Assembly: GCF_905171765.1 (NCBI RefSeq)
Contig: NC_053390.1
Coordinates: forward strand, 508,637,444 to 508,701,443
Reading direction: 5' to 3'
Length of the DNA stretch: 64,000 nucleotides
Source: Bufo bufo
Lineage: Eukaryota; Chordata; Amphibia; Anura; Bufonidae
The position numbers were made by a program, and so were the translations under genes. Shown here piece after piece: positions 22,263-34,169 of this stretch; the stretch's first letter is position 1, and each line of letters opens with the position of its first letter. The notes beneath the pieces are model-generated. The model made no database searches. It saw only the letters and a list, made by a program, of their open reading frames with translations, and had not been told where the DNA came from.

Positions 22263-23727
22263 CCTTCTACATAGTAATACTGCCCCTTCTTTGTCCTGCA
22301 TAGTAATTATGCCTTCCTAAAAGGATACTGTAAATCGGATGGTCTGCAATATATACAAAAGATAAGCAAGTTTTGGGCAAGAAAAATTATATTTACTCAT
22401 TTACCTAGTTTTGTTCTGGCCCCTTTTGTTGTTACACCCCCCCCCCCCCCCCCTTCCCCCACAGCTCTGCAACTGCATGTAAACAATCTGTGAGGATGTC
22501 AGCAAAGATTGCCTTTCCCCCTCCCCCTGCTCTGGAAAGGAAGTGAGTAAAAGTCTAACTTCTGGGACAACAGTAGGTGTGGGACTACAAGTCCCAGCTG
22601 TACAGTACAATGACACTGCTGATGCACACAGGATCCCCCCCACACACACCTACACACCTATTCTTGTGCAATGCTCTGCAGAGGCTTCCTCACAGCCAGC
22701 AGAAGAATAGAGGAGAGTGCTCCTCCATTCTCTGTCAGCTCTGTGTTTGCAGGGTGAGGAGGGAGGGAAGATCCTGTGCACAGCATTTGTCTCTTCAGTG
22801 CCTGGAGAAGAGGCGGTGTAGCTCCTCAGTACCTAAAGCAAAGCCTCAAATCCTGAGTATGTGCTGCTGATGGTAGAAGGGGTTAATCTCTGCTGAAGAA
22901 TCCAGTGGGAGGGGAGACACGGTGGTCAGTGCAGAGCATGGCTTGTCTCTCCAACCAGCACAGCCCTCACAGTGACGTTCTGTGCACAGAGACAGACCTG
23001 CTCCCTCAGGCTTGTGCACGGAACGTCATCAGAGCAGGAAAAGAAGCTGACATCACAGGTCATGTGACACGGCTAACTAGGAGAACAGGGCCACTGTAGA
23101 TGAAGGAAATGAGTTGAAAACCCCTTACGTTTGCTTAGTTTAGAAACATACAAAGAGGATAAAAGTAACTTGGACAACCCTTTTAATGCTTCCCTTTTGT
23201 CCATAGACAGTGATAATGCAGCTCTGACAAAATTGGCCTCCTTTGTGCCTGCCACACAATAAAATGGCAACCATTGTGCCTAGAGTGGCCAGACGTCAGC
23301 CTTTAGGTCGGATAGTCTGGTTTCCACGCTCCCTGTCCTCTGTCCGGTGCAAGACCTGTACAGATGCTAGGGTGTCCTCCTTTTCATTGACTCCACGTTC
23401 ATACAGCAGCATTGCGCTGTCTGAGCATGAGCTACAGGTACAAAATCATTTTTGTCGTCACTGTTACAGGCAAAGGGCGTAACTTAGCGGGGTTGGGGGC
23501 ATGAGCTATAGTTTCCAGCTTTTTGGGGTGAAGAAAGTGGCCACCCTAATTGTGCCCTCTACAAAGTAATAATGCCCCCAAGAAAATGTTTTTACTATTA
23601 CTGGGGTCAGAAGAGGTATATTATTCTGCCCAAAACAAGACCTATCAATCTGCTTTGTTTCACTTTTGTGCTCCCTAATACTGAATGGTGCCTCCTCATA
23701 GGCCCTTTTTTAATGTAATAAAAGTTA
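22263..23727. other. No gene recognised
   Basis: A C-run lies at about 22436-22454, and 22500-23100 is moderately GC-rich. Several open frames lack recognisable domains, and no splice-bounded exon stands out. Confidence 0.35.
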
Positions 23728-24311
23728 CAGTATTTTACGCCCTAAAAGACGCATCGGCCCATAAGACTAGGTTTTAGAGGAGGACAATAAGAATTTTTAT
23801 TTTATTTTTTCATTAGACCTCAGATCAGACTTCGGCTAACAGCCCCAGACCCCTAATGTTAATAGGACCCCAACAAGACCTCAGACCCCAATGTGAATGA
23901 CCCCCCCCCCATCAGACCTCATATCAGCCTCCAGCAGCCCCCACTGCCTTTCATATTAGCCCCCATTGCCTCTCATATTGGCCCCCAGCAGCCCCAATTG
24001 CCTCTCATTTTGGCCCCCATTGCCTGTCATGTTAGCCCCCATTGTCTCGGATCAGCCCCCAGCCTCATGTTTAATAAAATAAATAAACCACTTACCTCTC
24101 CTGCTCCTGGATGCGGCTCTTCACTGCCCGTGCTCTGTCTTCCTCCTGCTGTCAGCTCTGCTGTGAACCGGTGAGGTCGCAGAGCGCCCTCACGCTGTGC
24201 GCAGCCACTGCACAGCCGAGGACCAGGAAGCAGTGAGTACAGAGCCTTCACCACTTCCTGGTCCTCCAGTACTAATGAGCGCTTCCATAATGGGGGTGAA
24301 AAATACGGTAT
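23728..24311. repeat. Unclassified interspersed repeat with imperfect 25-40 bp tandem units
   Basis: The sequence from ACAGTATTTTACGCCC to AAAATACGGTATCTT has short inverted ends. Inside, 23930-24060 repeats GCCCCCATTGCCTCTCAT-like units about five times. No coding motif is seen. Confidence 0.45.
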
Positions 24312-24381
24312 CTTCTACTAAGGGATCATGCACACTACCGTATCCTGATCCTGGCTGTGTGGATGCCATCATTTTAGTTAA

Positions 24382-24926
24382 AGAGGACCTTTCATCAATA
24401 TAATTTTAATAAACTAACACCCCTACCTAATAGTCCGGCATCCACTGATGTTCCCCCTTTTTTTTTTTTTTTTTAAATCGACCACCGAATGTAGAAATAA
24501 TAGCCCCGTTTGTTCTGCTGCAGCGCCTGTCACTCAAGCGCTTTTTTGTATGGGGCGTTGCTAAACTAGTTTCTTTGCTATGCTCCTTGGCTGAGAGCGC
24601 AGCCAATCACAGCGCTCGTCTCTCAGCCAGGCAGAAGGAGCTAAAGTTCTCACGAGAACTTTAGCTCCTTCTGCCTGGCTGAGAGACGAGCGCTGTGATT
24701 GGCTGCGCTCTCAGCCAAGGAGCATAGCAAAGAAACTAGTTTAGCAACGCCCCATACAAAAAAGCGCTTGAGTGACAGGCGCTGCAGCAGAACAAACGGG
24801 GCTATTATTTCTACATTCGGTGGTCGATTTAAAAAAAAAAAAAAAAAAAAGGGGGAACATCAGTGGATGCCGGACTATTAGATAGGGGTGTTAGTTTATT
24901 AAAATTATATTGATGAAAGGTCCTCT
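24382..24926. mobile_element. Near-perfect palindromic TTAA MITE
   Basis: Ends AGAGGACCTTTCATC and its exact complement are flanked by TTAA (24378-24381 and 24927-24930). The two arms of about 270 bp are almost identical and meet at GTTCTCACGAGAAC near 24650. The TTAA duplication fits Kolobok or piggyBac superfamilies; which of the two cannot be decided without the source transposase. Confidence 0.85.
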
Positions 24927-24930
24927 TTAA

Positions 24931-26575
24931 GACTCCACTAGAAATGTCCTATACTTGTCCGCAAAATGGACAAGAATAGGACATGTGCTATCTTTTTTTT
25001 GGGGTAGGGGGGCATTGAATAGACATTCGGATGTGGACAGCACACAGTGTACTGTCTGTATCTTTTTGGCACCATTGAAATTAATGGGTCTGCATCCAAT
25101 CTGCAAAAAATGTGGCTCAGATGTGGACTGAAATTATGGTTGTGTGCTTGAGCCCTAATCTTAATCCCACAGCAGGCCAGAACAACCTATTGGACCCCAG
25201 GTACGATTTTGGCGACTGAGAGACTTGGGGCTCTTTCAGACGAGCGTTTCCTGTGCAGGAATGGCGTTCCGTGTATGAGCGAGATTCCCTGTTATGGACA
25301 CTGCTTGTTTCTCAAGAGCAGTATAATTCAGTAGATACAGGTCATGTAGAGACACACGGCATTATAAAGCCATGCGCTCCTCACTTGCACATGGAGTATG
25401 ATTCCCGCTCCGGACACGCTCATCTGAAACAGGCCTTAGGGCTCATGGTTTGGAAAATAAATAGTAAATGAGCTTCCTGTTTTTGATATTCACCATCATT
25501 TTCATCATTATGAACAGTGTGACTGTTCTTTTCCCAGTTCTGAGCAAACACCAAATAGAAATCTTATTATTACACATCTTTCTGTTTAACTAACGATTGC
25601 CTGGTAACCAATAAACAGGGTACAGTGCATTCTGTGCGAGCAGACGTTTCTGAAAATACTCTTGTTTTTAAAGGAACATTTGAAATAATTCTATTACAGC
25701 TGAAGGGCAACAATTACAGAAGACCTGAAATATGTTCCAGTTTGCAGTGTCATTGGAAAAGTACAGTGATGGTACTTGTAATAAAGAACTCAAGCCAGTC
25801 AAATTCCACTCAAAGGTATTCCTTACATGGAAATTTGGCAACACAGGACCATTTCTTTTTTTTTTTTTCAGGCAGGCTGAAGTAATCTGTCTCAGAAATT
25901 AGTTTAAATTATGTGTAATACTTTACTGTGAAGCACCAATACAGTAAATGGGTATGGGAGTGCTATGAATCCAGTGGAACACAAAAAATAGCATACTGAT
26001 TAAAGGGATTGTCCAATTGATAAAAAAGAAATAATGAGAAAAGGGGCAGAATGGGTCAGAAATTCAAATAGCCCCTTTCCCAATTTAAAAATTAATATTG
26101 GTATCGCTGCATTGTGTACGGTAAATGCTGTAAAGAAAAAAAAAAAAATCTTTTTTTTTAGTCGTGTTGCAAAAAAATTAAATTGATTAGAAAGTGTCGT
26201 ATGTACCCAAAAATGGTACCAATAAAAACCGCAGCCTGTCCTGCAAAAAATGAGGCCTCACACAGCTCTCTGGACAGAAATATAAAATAAAATAAAACGT
26301 ATGGGTGCCATAGTCATGTTATTTTTAGGACACTGTGAACGTTGTAAAAACAAAACCCCAAAAACTATTCTGGAATTGTGGTCTTTTTCTAATTTCACCC
26401 GACAAAGTTTCGTACTTTCCAATACAGTGTATAGTAAATTAAATAAAAAATACTTATCCTGCAACAAATAAGCCCTCTTATGGCTATCTGAATGGCAAAA
26501 TTAAAAGTTATGGCTCTTGGAATGTGACTGAAACTGCTTCTTCACTCTGGTACATGTACAGGAGTTGTCAACTAC
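24931..26575. other. No gene seen; TWA-MITE remnants at about 24950-25158 and 25215-25437
   Basis: The first remnant has CTTGTCCGCAAAATGGACAAG and ends near GTGTGCTTGAGCCC before TAA. The second runs GGGGCTCTTTCAGACGAGCG to CGCTCATCTGAAACAGGCC before TTA. A TTAA-type end (AAAGGGATTGTCCAATTG) lies near 26002. The remainder is AT-rich. Confidence 0.45.
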
Positions 26576-27740
26576 ACTATATGGAAAAAATTATTGAGAC
26601 ACCTGCACATTACACCTACAGGAGCTTTTATGACATCTCATTCTAAATCCCGAGGCATTAATATGGATTTGGCCCCCCACCCCTTTGCAGCTAAAACGGC
26701 TTCCACTCTTTTGTGAGGTCAGACAATGAACGCAAAGCCCTGGCTCTGTGTGGGTCAGTCAAGTTCTCCAACAACAGTCGCCCAACCATGTCTTTATGGT
26801 CCTTGTTCTTGTCGTAGGTGCCCAGGCTGCTCTGCCTTCTTTTCATATTACCCCTCTCCAGCCTCTTGCTGGTCCCGCCCTGTAAGGCTGTTTCTTCATC
26901 CCAAGTACCGGCCGAGATCCCGCGTGTGCGCAGTTCAAAGCCGGCACGGGCATGCGCACTGCGAGGGGGATATGCTTGCCTCCAGTCTACCTGCTTGCTT
27001 CCGCTCTGCCCCCTCGCCGATGGTTTCGTGCCATCCCTGGTACATGCGCACAACATGAAGCGATGCTACTGCCCACAATGGGCATCGCAGTGCGCATACC
27101 CGGCCCGGGCCAGCGGTGAACTGCACATTTGCGGGATCTCGGACGGTACTTGGGATGATGAAATGGCCTTACAGGGCAAGAGGCTGGAGAGGGGTAATAT
27201 GAAAAGAAGGCAGAGCAGCCTGGGCACCTACGATAAGAACAGCACCTACAAGTACCCTGCCCCTTGGCACTTGAGAGCTCTCATTTGCATATAGATAAAA
27301 CTACATTTTTTTCGCTGGTGAAAGTCAGAAGAATACAACAAAGGTACCATTGGAATCTTGGGTAAGCAGTTTATATTGTCAAAGGTTTCCCTTCACTGGA
27401 ACAAAGGAGCTTACACCAACCCCTGAAAAACATCCCCATTGCATTATCCCTCCTCCAAATTTAACAGCTGGCACAATTTAGTCAGTCAGGTAATGTTCTC
27501 CCGACCTGTCCATCAGACTGCCAGATAGAGAAGTGCGATTCATCGCGGCACAGAACACATTTCCATTGCTCCAGAGTCCAGTGGTGGCATGCTTTACACC
27601 ACTCCATCTGACACTTGGCATTGTGCTTGGTGATGTAAGGCCTGCATGCAGCTTCTAGGCCATGAAGTTACTGGAGCAGAATTTTTGTGCTGATGTTTAT
27701 GGCAGAGGAGGTTTTCAACTCTGCAGTTAACTTTTAGCGC
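26576..27740 (-). pseudogene. Mariner/Tc1 relic split by a palindromic insertion
   Basis: The left terminus CACTATATGGAAAAAATTAT is a recognisable Tc1/mariner-type end. On the minus strand, bases 27521-27546 encode a RDESHFSIW segment, the first catalytic Asp region, preceded by a WCKACHHWTLEQWKCVL stretch. The body is interrupted by the palindrome at 26803-27242. The frame is heavily decayed. The same family is present at 9960-10870. Confidence 0.65.
26803..27242. repeat. Palindromic insertion, about 440 bp
   Basis: Arms share TCTTGTCGTAGGTGCCCAGG, GCTGCTCTGCC and TTTCATATTACCCCTCTCC with their complements. The centre (26900-27120) is GC-rich and less well paired. Clear target duplications were not found. 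Confidence 0.7.
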
Positions 27741-28047
27741 TGGAGATAAAAGTGGTGAAAGTTGACATCAAATTTATCAAATGTACAGAGCATTATAAGT
27801 CAGACAGTGCAGATTTATGACATTTTTACTCCAGTTTGTAGAAGAGTAGAAAGTACTGAATATGGCAAGGTCTGCAGGAACCTGTGACTTTTTAAGAAAG
27901 TCACAATTTCGCTTACAGCCTGCGACTTTTCATGAGTTTACACTTGTCAAAGGTATGCTTACATCGCCTATATTTGAGCCTTTTCTCTGATAACATAAAT
28001 GTGACTGTTCTAATGCCACTTTATTAAATAGGCCCACTTTTCTCTAA

Positions 28048-28502
28048 GGCTACTTTCACACTGGCGTTTCTGGGTCCGCTTGTGAGATCTGTTTCAGGGC
28101 TCTCACAAGCGGCCCAAAACGGATCAGTTCAGCCCCAATGCATTCTGAATGGATAAGGATCCGCTCAGAATGCATCAATTTGGCTACGTTTGGTGTCCGT
28201 TGTGTTTTTTAGACTGTCACTAAAACGCAGCTTGCAGCGTTTTGGTGACCGTCTGACTATGCGGAGCCTAACGGATCCGTCTAGACTTACGATGTAAGTC
28301 AATGGGGACGGATCCATTTTTCACTGACACAATATGGTGCAATTGAAAACGGATCCGTCCCGTTTTGACTTAGACTTTTTTTTTTTTATGAATAATGCAA
28401 ACGGATCTATTCTGAACGGATACAAGCGTTTGCATTATCGGTGTGGATCCGTCTGTGCAGATACAAGACGGATCCGCACCAAACGCAGGTGTGAAAGTAG
28501 CC
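28048..28502. mobile_element. 455-bp TWA MITE with exact TAA duplication
   Basis: GGCTACTTTCACACTGGCG and ...GCAGGTGTGAAAGTAGCC are flanked by TAA (28045-28047 and 28503-28505). The arms contain repeated ACGGATCCG and TGCATTCTGAATGG motifs. Confidence 0.85.
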
Positions 28503-28758
28503 TAACGTGGAACTATTTAGTTTACATGTAATTTTGGCTCATTTTACTTTTTGGCGCAGATTGATAAATCTTCCATATATACTGACTGCTGTGGTTCGTA
28601 AACACTTCTACTTTGCAATAATACCACTTACAGCTGAATGTGGAATATCTACGAGGGAAGAAATTTCATGAATGAACTTGTACAATGGTGGCATCCTATT
28701 ACAGTGACACACACAAATTCAGTGAGCTCTTTAGAATCATTCATTCTTGTTACTGTTA

Positions 28759-29606
28759 GGCCCCTTTTACACGGGCGAGTATTCTGCGCGGGTGCAATGC
28801 GTGAGTTGAACGCATTGCACCCGCACTGAGTCCTGACCCATTCATTTCTATGGGGCTGTGCACACGAGCGGTGATTTTCACGCATCACTTGTGCGTTGCG
28901 TGAAAATCGCAGCATGCTCTATATTGTGCGTTTATCACGTAACGCAGGCCCCATAGAAATTAATGGGGTTGCGTGAAAATCGCAAGCAAGTGCGGATGCG
29001 GTGCGATTTTCACGCACGGTTGCTAGGTGACGATCGGGATGGGGACCCGATCATTATTATTTCCCCTTATAACATGATTATAAGGAAAAATAATAGCATT
29101 CTGAATACAGAATGCATAGTACAATAGGGCTGGAGGGGTTAAAAAAAAATATAAAAATTTAACTCACCTTAATCCACTTGTTCGCACAGCCGGCATCTCT
29201 TCTGTCTTCATCTGTGAGTAATAGGACCTTTGATGACGTCACTACGCTCATCACATGATCCATCACCATGTTTTTTTTTTTAACCTCTCCAGCCCTGTTT
29301 TACTATGCATTCTGTATTCAGAATGCTATTATTTTCCCTTATAACCATGTTATAAGGGGAAATAATACAATCTACACAACACCTAACCCAAACCTGAACT
29401 TCTGTGAAGAAGTTCGGGTCTGGGTACCACAGTCGGTTTTTTATCACGCGTGTGCAAAACACATTGCACCCACACAATAAAAACTGAACATCGGACCGCA
29501 ATCGCAGTCAAAACTGACTGCAATTGCGTTCCTACTCGCGCGGGTTTGCCGCAATGCACCGGGATGCATCCGGACCTAATCTGGACACACCCGTGTGAAA
29601 GAGGCC
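28759..29606. mobile_element. First member of a three-MITE train
   Basis: GGCCCCTTTTACACGGGCG and ...CACCCGTGTGAAAGAGGCC are flanked by TTA (28756-28758 and 29607-29609). Its body carries CGCATTGCACCCG, TTTTCACGCAACGC-like blocks and TTCCCTTATAAC(C)ATG, shared with the third member. Confidence 0.85.
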
Positions 29607-29609
29607 TTA

Positions 29610-29919
29610 GGGTCCATTCACACGTCCACGTAATGGGTCCGCATCAATACCGCAATTTTGCGGAACACATGTGGACACATTCATTTCAATGGGGCCGCAA
29701 AAGATGCGGACAGCACACCGCGTGCTGTCCGCATCCGCACTTCTGTTCCGCGGCCCCGCAAAAAAATAGAGCATGTCCTATTCTTGTCCGCAGCCATGGA
29801 CAAGAATAGGCATTTCTATCATAGTGCCGGCCATGTGTGGTCTGTAAAATGCGGAACACACATGGCCGGTGTCCGTGTATGCGGATCCGCAAAACAGTTG
29901 TGGCCGCGTGAATGGACTC
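29610..29919. mobile_element. Second member of the MITE train
   Basis: GGGTCCATTCACACGTCC begins directly after the TTA that also bounds the first element. The right end ...CGTGAATGGACTC stops directly before TAA (29920-29922). The body has the ATGTCCTATTCTTGTCCGC hairpin module. Confidence 0.8.
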
Positions 29920-29922
29920 TAA

Positions 29923-30975
29923 GGCTGCGTTCACACGGGCGAGATTTCCGCGCGGGTGCAATGCGGTAGGTGAACGCATTGCACCCGCACTGAATCTGGA
30001 CCCATTCATTTCTATGGGGCTGTTCAGATGAGCGATGATTTTCACGCATCACTTATGCGTTGCGTGAAAATCGCAGCATGCTCTATATTCTGCGTTTTTC
30101 ACGCAACGCAGGCCCCATAGAAGTGAATGGGGTTGCGTGAAAATCGCAAGCATCCGCAAGCAAGTGCGGATGCGGTGCGATTTTCACGCATGGTTGCTAG
30201 GTGACAGTCTATAAACTGTATTACTTTCCCTTATAACATGGTTATAAGGGAAAATAATAGCATTCTGAATACAGAATGCATAGTACAATAGGGCTGTAGG
30301 GGTTTAAAAAAATAAACTCATTAACTCACCTTCTCCTCTTGATCTCGAAGTTCCCGGTCTCTTCTTTACTTCAGTTGTGGGCTAAAGGACCTTTGAGTTG
30401 AGTTTACTGATGAGTTGTGGGCTAAAAGACCTTTGGTGACGTCAGATCACATGCTCCAATCACATGGTACATCACCACGGTGATGTACCATGTGATTGGA
30501 GCATGTGATCTGACGTCACCAAAGGTCTTTTAGCCCACAACTCATCAGTAAACTCAACTCAAAGGTCCTTTAGCCCACAACTGAAGTAAAGAAGAGACCG
30601 GGAACTTCGAGATCAAGAGGAGAAGGTGAGTTAATGAGTTTATTTTTTTAAACCCCTACAGCCCTATTGTACTATGCATTCTGTATTCAGAATGCTATTA
30701 TTTTCCCTTATAACCATGTTATAAGGGAAAATAATACAATCTACACTACAACTAACCCAAACCTGAACTTCTGTGAAGAAGTTCGGGTCTGGGTACCAGT
30801 GTCGGTTTTTTATCACGCGCGTGCAGAACACATTGCACCCGCGCGATAAAAACTGAACATCGGAACGCAATCGCAGTCAAAACTGACTGCAATTGCATTC
30901 CTACTCGCGCGGGTTTGCCGCAACACACCGGGACGCATCCGGAACTAATCCGGACACGCTCGTGTGAACCCAGCC
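29923..30975. mobile_element. Third member of the MITE train, large palindrome
   Basis: GGCTGCGTTCACACGGGCG and ...CGTGTGAACCCAGCC are flanked by TAA (29920-29922 and 30976-30978). The inner palindrome from about 30205 to 30740 is nearly perfect with its centre at about 30474 (ACATCACCACGGTGATGT). Confidence 0.85.
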
Positions 30976-31106
30976 TAACAGATGCACAAACACCTATTTA
31001 TTAATCTCCTGTCTAGCTACCAAGCCACACAGTGTATGTACAGTGCCTTGAAAAAGTATTTCTACCCCTTGAACTTTTCCACATTTTTTCACATTACACA
31101 CATGAA

Positions 31107-31362
31107 CGTATTTTTTTTCTGTGGCCGTTCCATCTCTTTTGTGGCCCACATGTGGAACCATGCGGGCCGCAAAAAACGGAAATGACTGTATGGGTGTTCC
31201 GCAATAAAATAGAATATGTCCTATTATTGTCTGCATTATGGACAAGTATAGGACTATTCTATTAGGCGTCGGCCATTCCGTTCTGCAAAATATGTAATCT
31301 ACATGGCCGGATCCGCAATTTGCAGACTGCAAAACATCCAACAGTCATGTTCATGAGCCCTT
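31107..31362. repeat. TWA-MITE remnant inside the Tc1 terminus
   Basis: It contains ATGTCCTATTATTGTC...GGACAAGTATAGG and GGCCGGATCCGCAATTTGC. It ends ...GTTCATGAGCCC before TTA. The left end is not recognisable. Confidence 0.6.
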
Positions 31363-31457
31363 AAATGTATTTTATTGGGACTTTATGTGAAAGACCAACA
31401 TAAAGTAGCAAGTATGTGTGAAATGAAAAGAAAATGATACATGGTTTTCTAAATTTT

Positions 31458-32380
31458 TCATAAATAAAAATCTGAAAAGTGTGACTTGCATTTATGTCCA
31501 GCCCACTGGAATAAGTACTTTGTAAGACCACCTTTTGTTGCAACTACAGCTGCAAGTCTTTTGGGGTAGGTCTCTACCAGCTTTGCACATCTAGAGATTG
31601 AATTTTTTGCCCATTCTTCTTTGCAAAATAGCCCAAGCCGAGTCAGATCGGATGGCGAGCATCTGTGAACATCAATTTTCAAGTCTTGCCACAGATTCTC
31701 AATGAGATTTAGGTCTGGACTTTGACTGGGCCATTCTAACACATGAATATGCTTTGATCTAAACCATTCCATTGTAGCTCTGGCTTGATGTCGAGGGTCA
31801 TTGTCCTGCTGGAGAGTGAACCTCCGCCCCAGTCTAAAGTCTTTTGCCGCTTCTACCAGGTTTTCTTCCAGGATTGCCCTGTATTTAGCTCCATCTATAT
31901 TCCTATCAACTCTTACCAGCTTCCCTGTCCCTTCTGTCTCCATAGAAGGATGCTTCCCCCACTATGTTTCAAGGTGGAGATGGTGTGTTCAGCATGATTA
32001 GTGTTCGTTTTCTGCCACACATAACGATTGTTGAGCCAAAACTTTGGTCTCATCTGACCAGAGCACCTTCCACATGTTTGCTGTGTCCCCTACATGGCTT
32101 GTGGCAAACTGCAAACGGGACTTCTTATGGCTTGCTTAAAAAAATGGCTTTCTTCTTGCCACTCTTCCATAAAGGCCAGATTTGTGGAGAACACAAATCA
32201 TAGTTGTCCTGTGGACAGATTCTCCCACCTGAGCTGTGGATCTTTGCAGCTCCTGTGGAGTGATCATGGGTCTCTTGGCTGCTTCTCTAATTAGTGTTCT
32301 CCCTGCCTGTGTTGTCAGTTTAGGTGGGCGACCATGTCTTGGTATGCTTGCAGTTGTGCCATACTCTGTATGCAACTGTA
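31458..32380 (-). pseudogene. Tc1-like DD34E transposase, N-terminus lost and frame broken
   Basis: On the minus strand, 32380-32140 encodes EYGTTASIPRHGRPPKLT and REAAKRPMITPQELQ, the linker and second helix-turn-helix of Tc1 transposases. A different frame from 31943 encodes EENLVEAAKDFRLGRRFTLQ, the second Asp in LQQDNDPRHQAR and the Glu in SPDLNLIENLWQD, 34 residues after that Asp. The region between (about 31950-32140), which should hold the first Asp, is shifted or mutated. The N-terminal paired-like helix is missing. The family differs from the Tc1 copy at 19001-20006. Confidence 0.85.
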
Positions 32381-32456
32381 CATAATTTATAGCAGAGGTT
32401 AAACACAATGTACATGCTTGCAGACTAAATGAAGATTTATTTTCCATACATCTTAA

Positions 32457-32824
32457 GGGCTTGTTCACACGAACGTAAGGGCTACGTGCCCGTGCTGTGG
32501 ACCGCAAATTGCGGTCCGCAATGCACGGGCACCGACCGTGGAGAAGCCGCATGCGGATCGTAGACCCATTCACTTGAATGGGGTCCGCAGTCCATCCGTT
32601 CCATAAAAAGATAACTTTTTACGGAACGGAACACCATGGAAGCACTCCGTGGTGCTTACGTGGGGTTTCCGTGCTTCTGTTCCGCACCGCATCTCCGAAT
32701 TTGCGGACCCATTCAAATGATCCGTGATGCGGAATGCACATGGTTGGTGACCTGTGTATTGCAGAAGCGCCGTATGTGGCTCGCAGCACAGGCACGGAGC
32801 CCTTACGTTCGTGTGAACAAGCCC
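32457..32824. mobile_element. 368-bp TWA MITE with exact TAA duplication
   Basis: GGGCTTGTTCACACGAACG and ...CGTTCGTGTGAACAAGCCC are perfect inverted ends. They are flanked by TAA (32454-32456 and 32825-32827). The interior carries GGACCGCAAATTGCGGTCC and GACCCATTCACTTGAATGGG. Confidence 0.85.
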
Positions 32825-32827
32825 TAA

Positions 32828-33295
32828 ATCTGAGAGTTAACTGCAGGCAGACACAAGCACAGCTAATAATTCCCTGATACTTAAAACTGCACCAACTCTC
32901 CATGAAGTTTAATCAATATCAAGTGTCTTGGAATGTAAGGAATGTCTGCGCTCTCTGTGTTTCCTTTGTCCAGGCTTTTTACAGACAAGGAATGAAGCTC
33001 ATGGGGAAAAGGTGATTGTAGGTGCAGCAAGAGAGTAAAATACATTGGTCCCCCAAGTTACAATATTAATTGGTTCCTGAACGACCATTGTAAGTTGAGA
33101 CCATGGCTCTATGGAAAACTAGTAATTGGTTCCGAAGCCCAAAAATTATCATCCTAAAATAAGGATTAAAGAAAAATAAGCAGATAACTAATACAGATAA
33201 GGCTGAGTTCACATCATCCGTCAGAAGAACAAAAAAAATGGATGTTATTTTAAGCATCAGTTTGCACTAAAAATAACTGATCCGTCTTTTTTTTA
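32828..33295. other. No gene seen
   Basis: Ordinary AT-rich sequence. Nothing supportable was found between the two MITE clusters. Confidence 0.4.
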
Positions 33296-33412
33296 GGCTG
33301 CTTTCACACTTGCATTTTTGCCTGATCCGGCAGGGTTCAGCAAAAAACGCTTCTGGTACTGATAATACAACCATCTGCATCCGTTATGAATGGATCCGGT
33401 TGTATTATCTTT
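33296..33412. repeat. Half copy of a TWA MITE
   Basis: GGCTGCTTTCACACTTGC follows TTA and runs to GGATCCGGTTGTATTATC. Its reverse-complement half lies at about 33685-33797 inside the neighbouring element (CCGGATCCGTTCATAACGG ... GTGTGAAAGTAGTC before TAA). Confidence 0.7.
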
Positions 33413-33415
33413 TAA

Positions 33416-34169
33416 GGCTACTTTCACACTAGCGTTTCTATTTTACCGGTATTGAGATCTGTCTTAGGGTCTCAATACCGGAAAAAAACGCTTCAGTTTT
33501 GTCCCCATTCATTGTCAATGGGGACAAAACGTCTTCAAAGTGCATTCCATTCCGTTTGGTTGCATTCTCATGACCCACAATGCAAGTCAATGGGCACAGA
33601 TCAGTTTTCTCTGACAATAGAAAACGGATCTGTCCCCCATTGACTTTCAATGGTGCTCATGACGGATCCGTCATTGCTATGTTAAAGATAATACAACCGG
33701 ATCCGTTCATAACGGATGCAGATGGTTGTATTATCAGTAACTAAGTGTTTTTGCTGAACCCTGCCGGATCCAGCAAAACGCTAGTGTGAAAGTAGTCTAA
33801 CATAGCAAGGACGGCTCCATCATGAACACCATTGAAAGTCAATGGGGAACGGATCCGTTTTCTATTGTGTCCGGCACCATTGAGTTGTGTTTCTATTGAT
33901 CCGTCCCTATTGACTTGCATTGTGGGTCATGCCGGATCCGTTTTGCTCCGCATCCCATGACGGAAAGAAAACTGCAGCTGGCTGCGGTTTGCTCTCCGGT
34001 ATGGAAACACAACCAAATGGAATGCATTTTGGAGCACTCTGTCCTGTTCAGTTAAGTTTTGTCCCCGTTGACAATGAATGGGAACCAAACTGGAGCGTTT
34101 TTCTCCTGTATTGAGATCCTCTGCTGGATTTCGATACCGGAAAAGAGAAACGCTAGTGTGAAAGTAGCC
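33416..34169. mobile_element. TWA MITE interleaved with the half copies of another
   Basis: GGCTACTTTCACACTAGCG follows TAA (33413-33415). ...CGCTAGTGTGAAAGTAGCC precedes TTA (34170-34172). The arms share GTCCCCATTCATTGTCAATG and GGAAAAAAACGCT-like blocks. At the centre, between ATTGCTATGTTA and TAACATAGCAAGG, sits a half copy of a second MITE. Confidence 0.75.

Larger units (their letters stand above)
31041..32419 (-). mobile_element. Second Tc1-like transposon, truncated and invaded
   Basis: The left inverted terminus starts CAGTGCCTTGAAAAAGTATT after TA (31039-31040). A TWA-MITE remnant occupies about 31107-31362 and splits the terminal region. The body continues to about 32419, where sequence unrelated to the element begins before the MITE at 32457. 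The second terminus is absent. Confidence 0.75.

Noticed and set aside
29450..30045. Open frames of about 100-119 codons on both strands in the MITE train
   Set aside because: They follow MITE palindromes, change with orientation and have no protein motifs.
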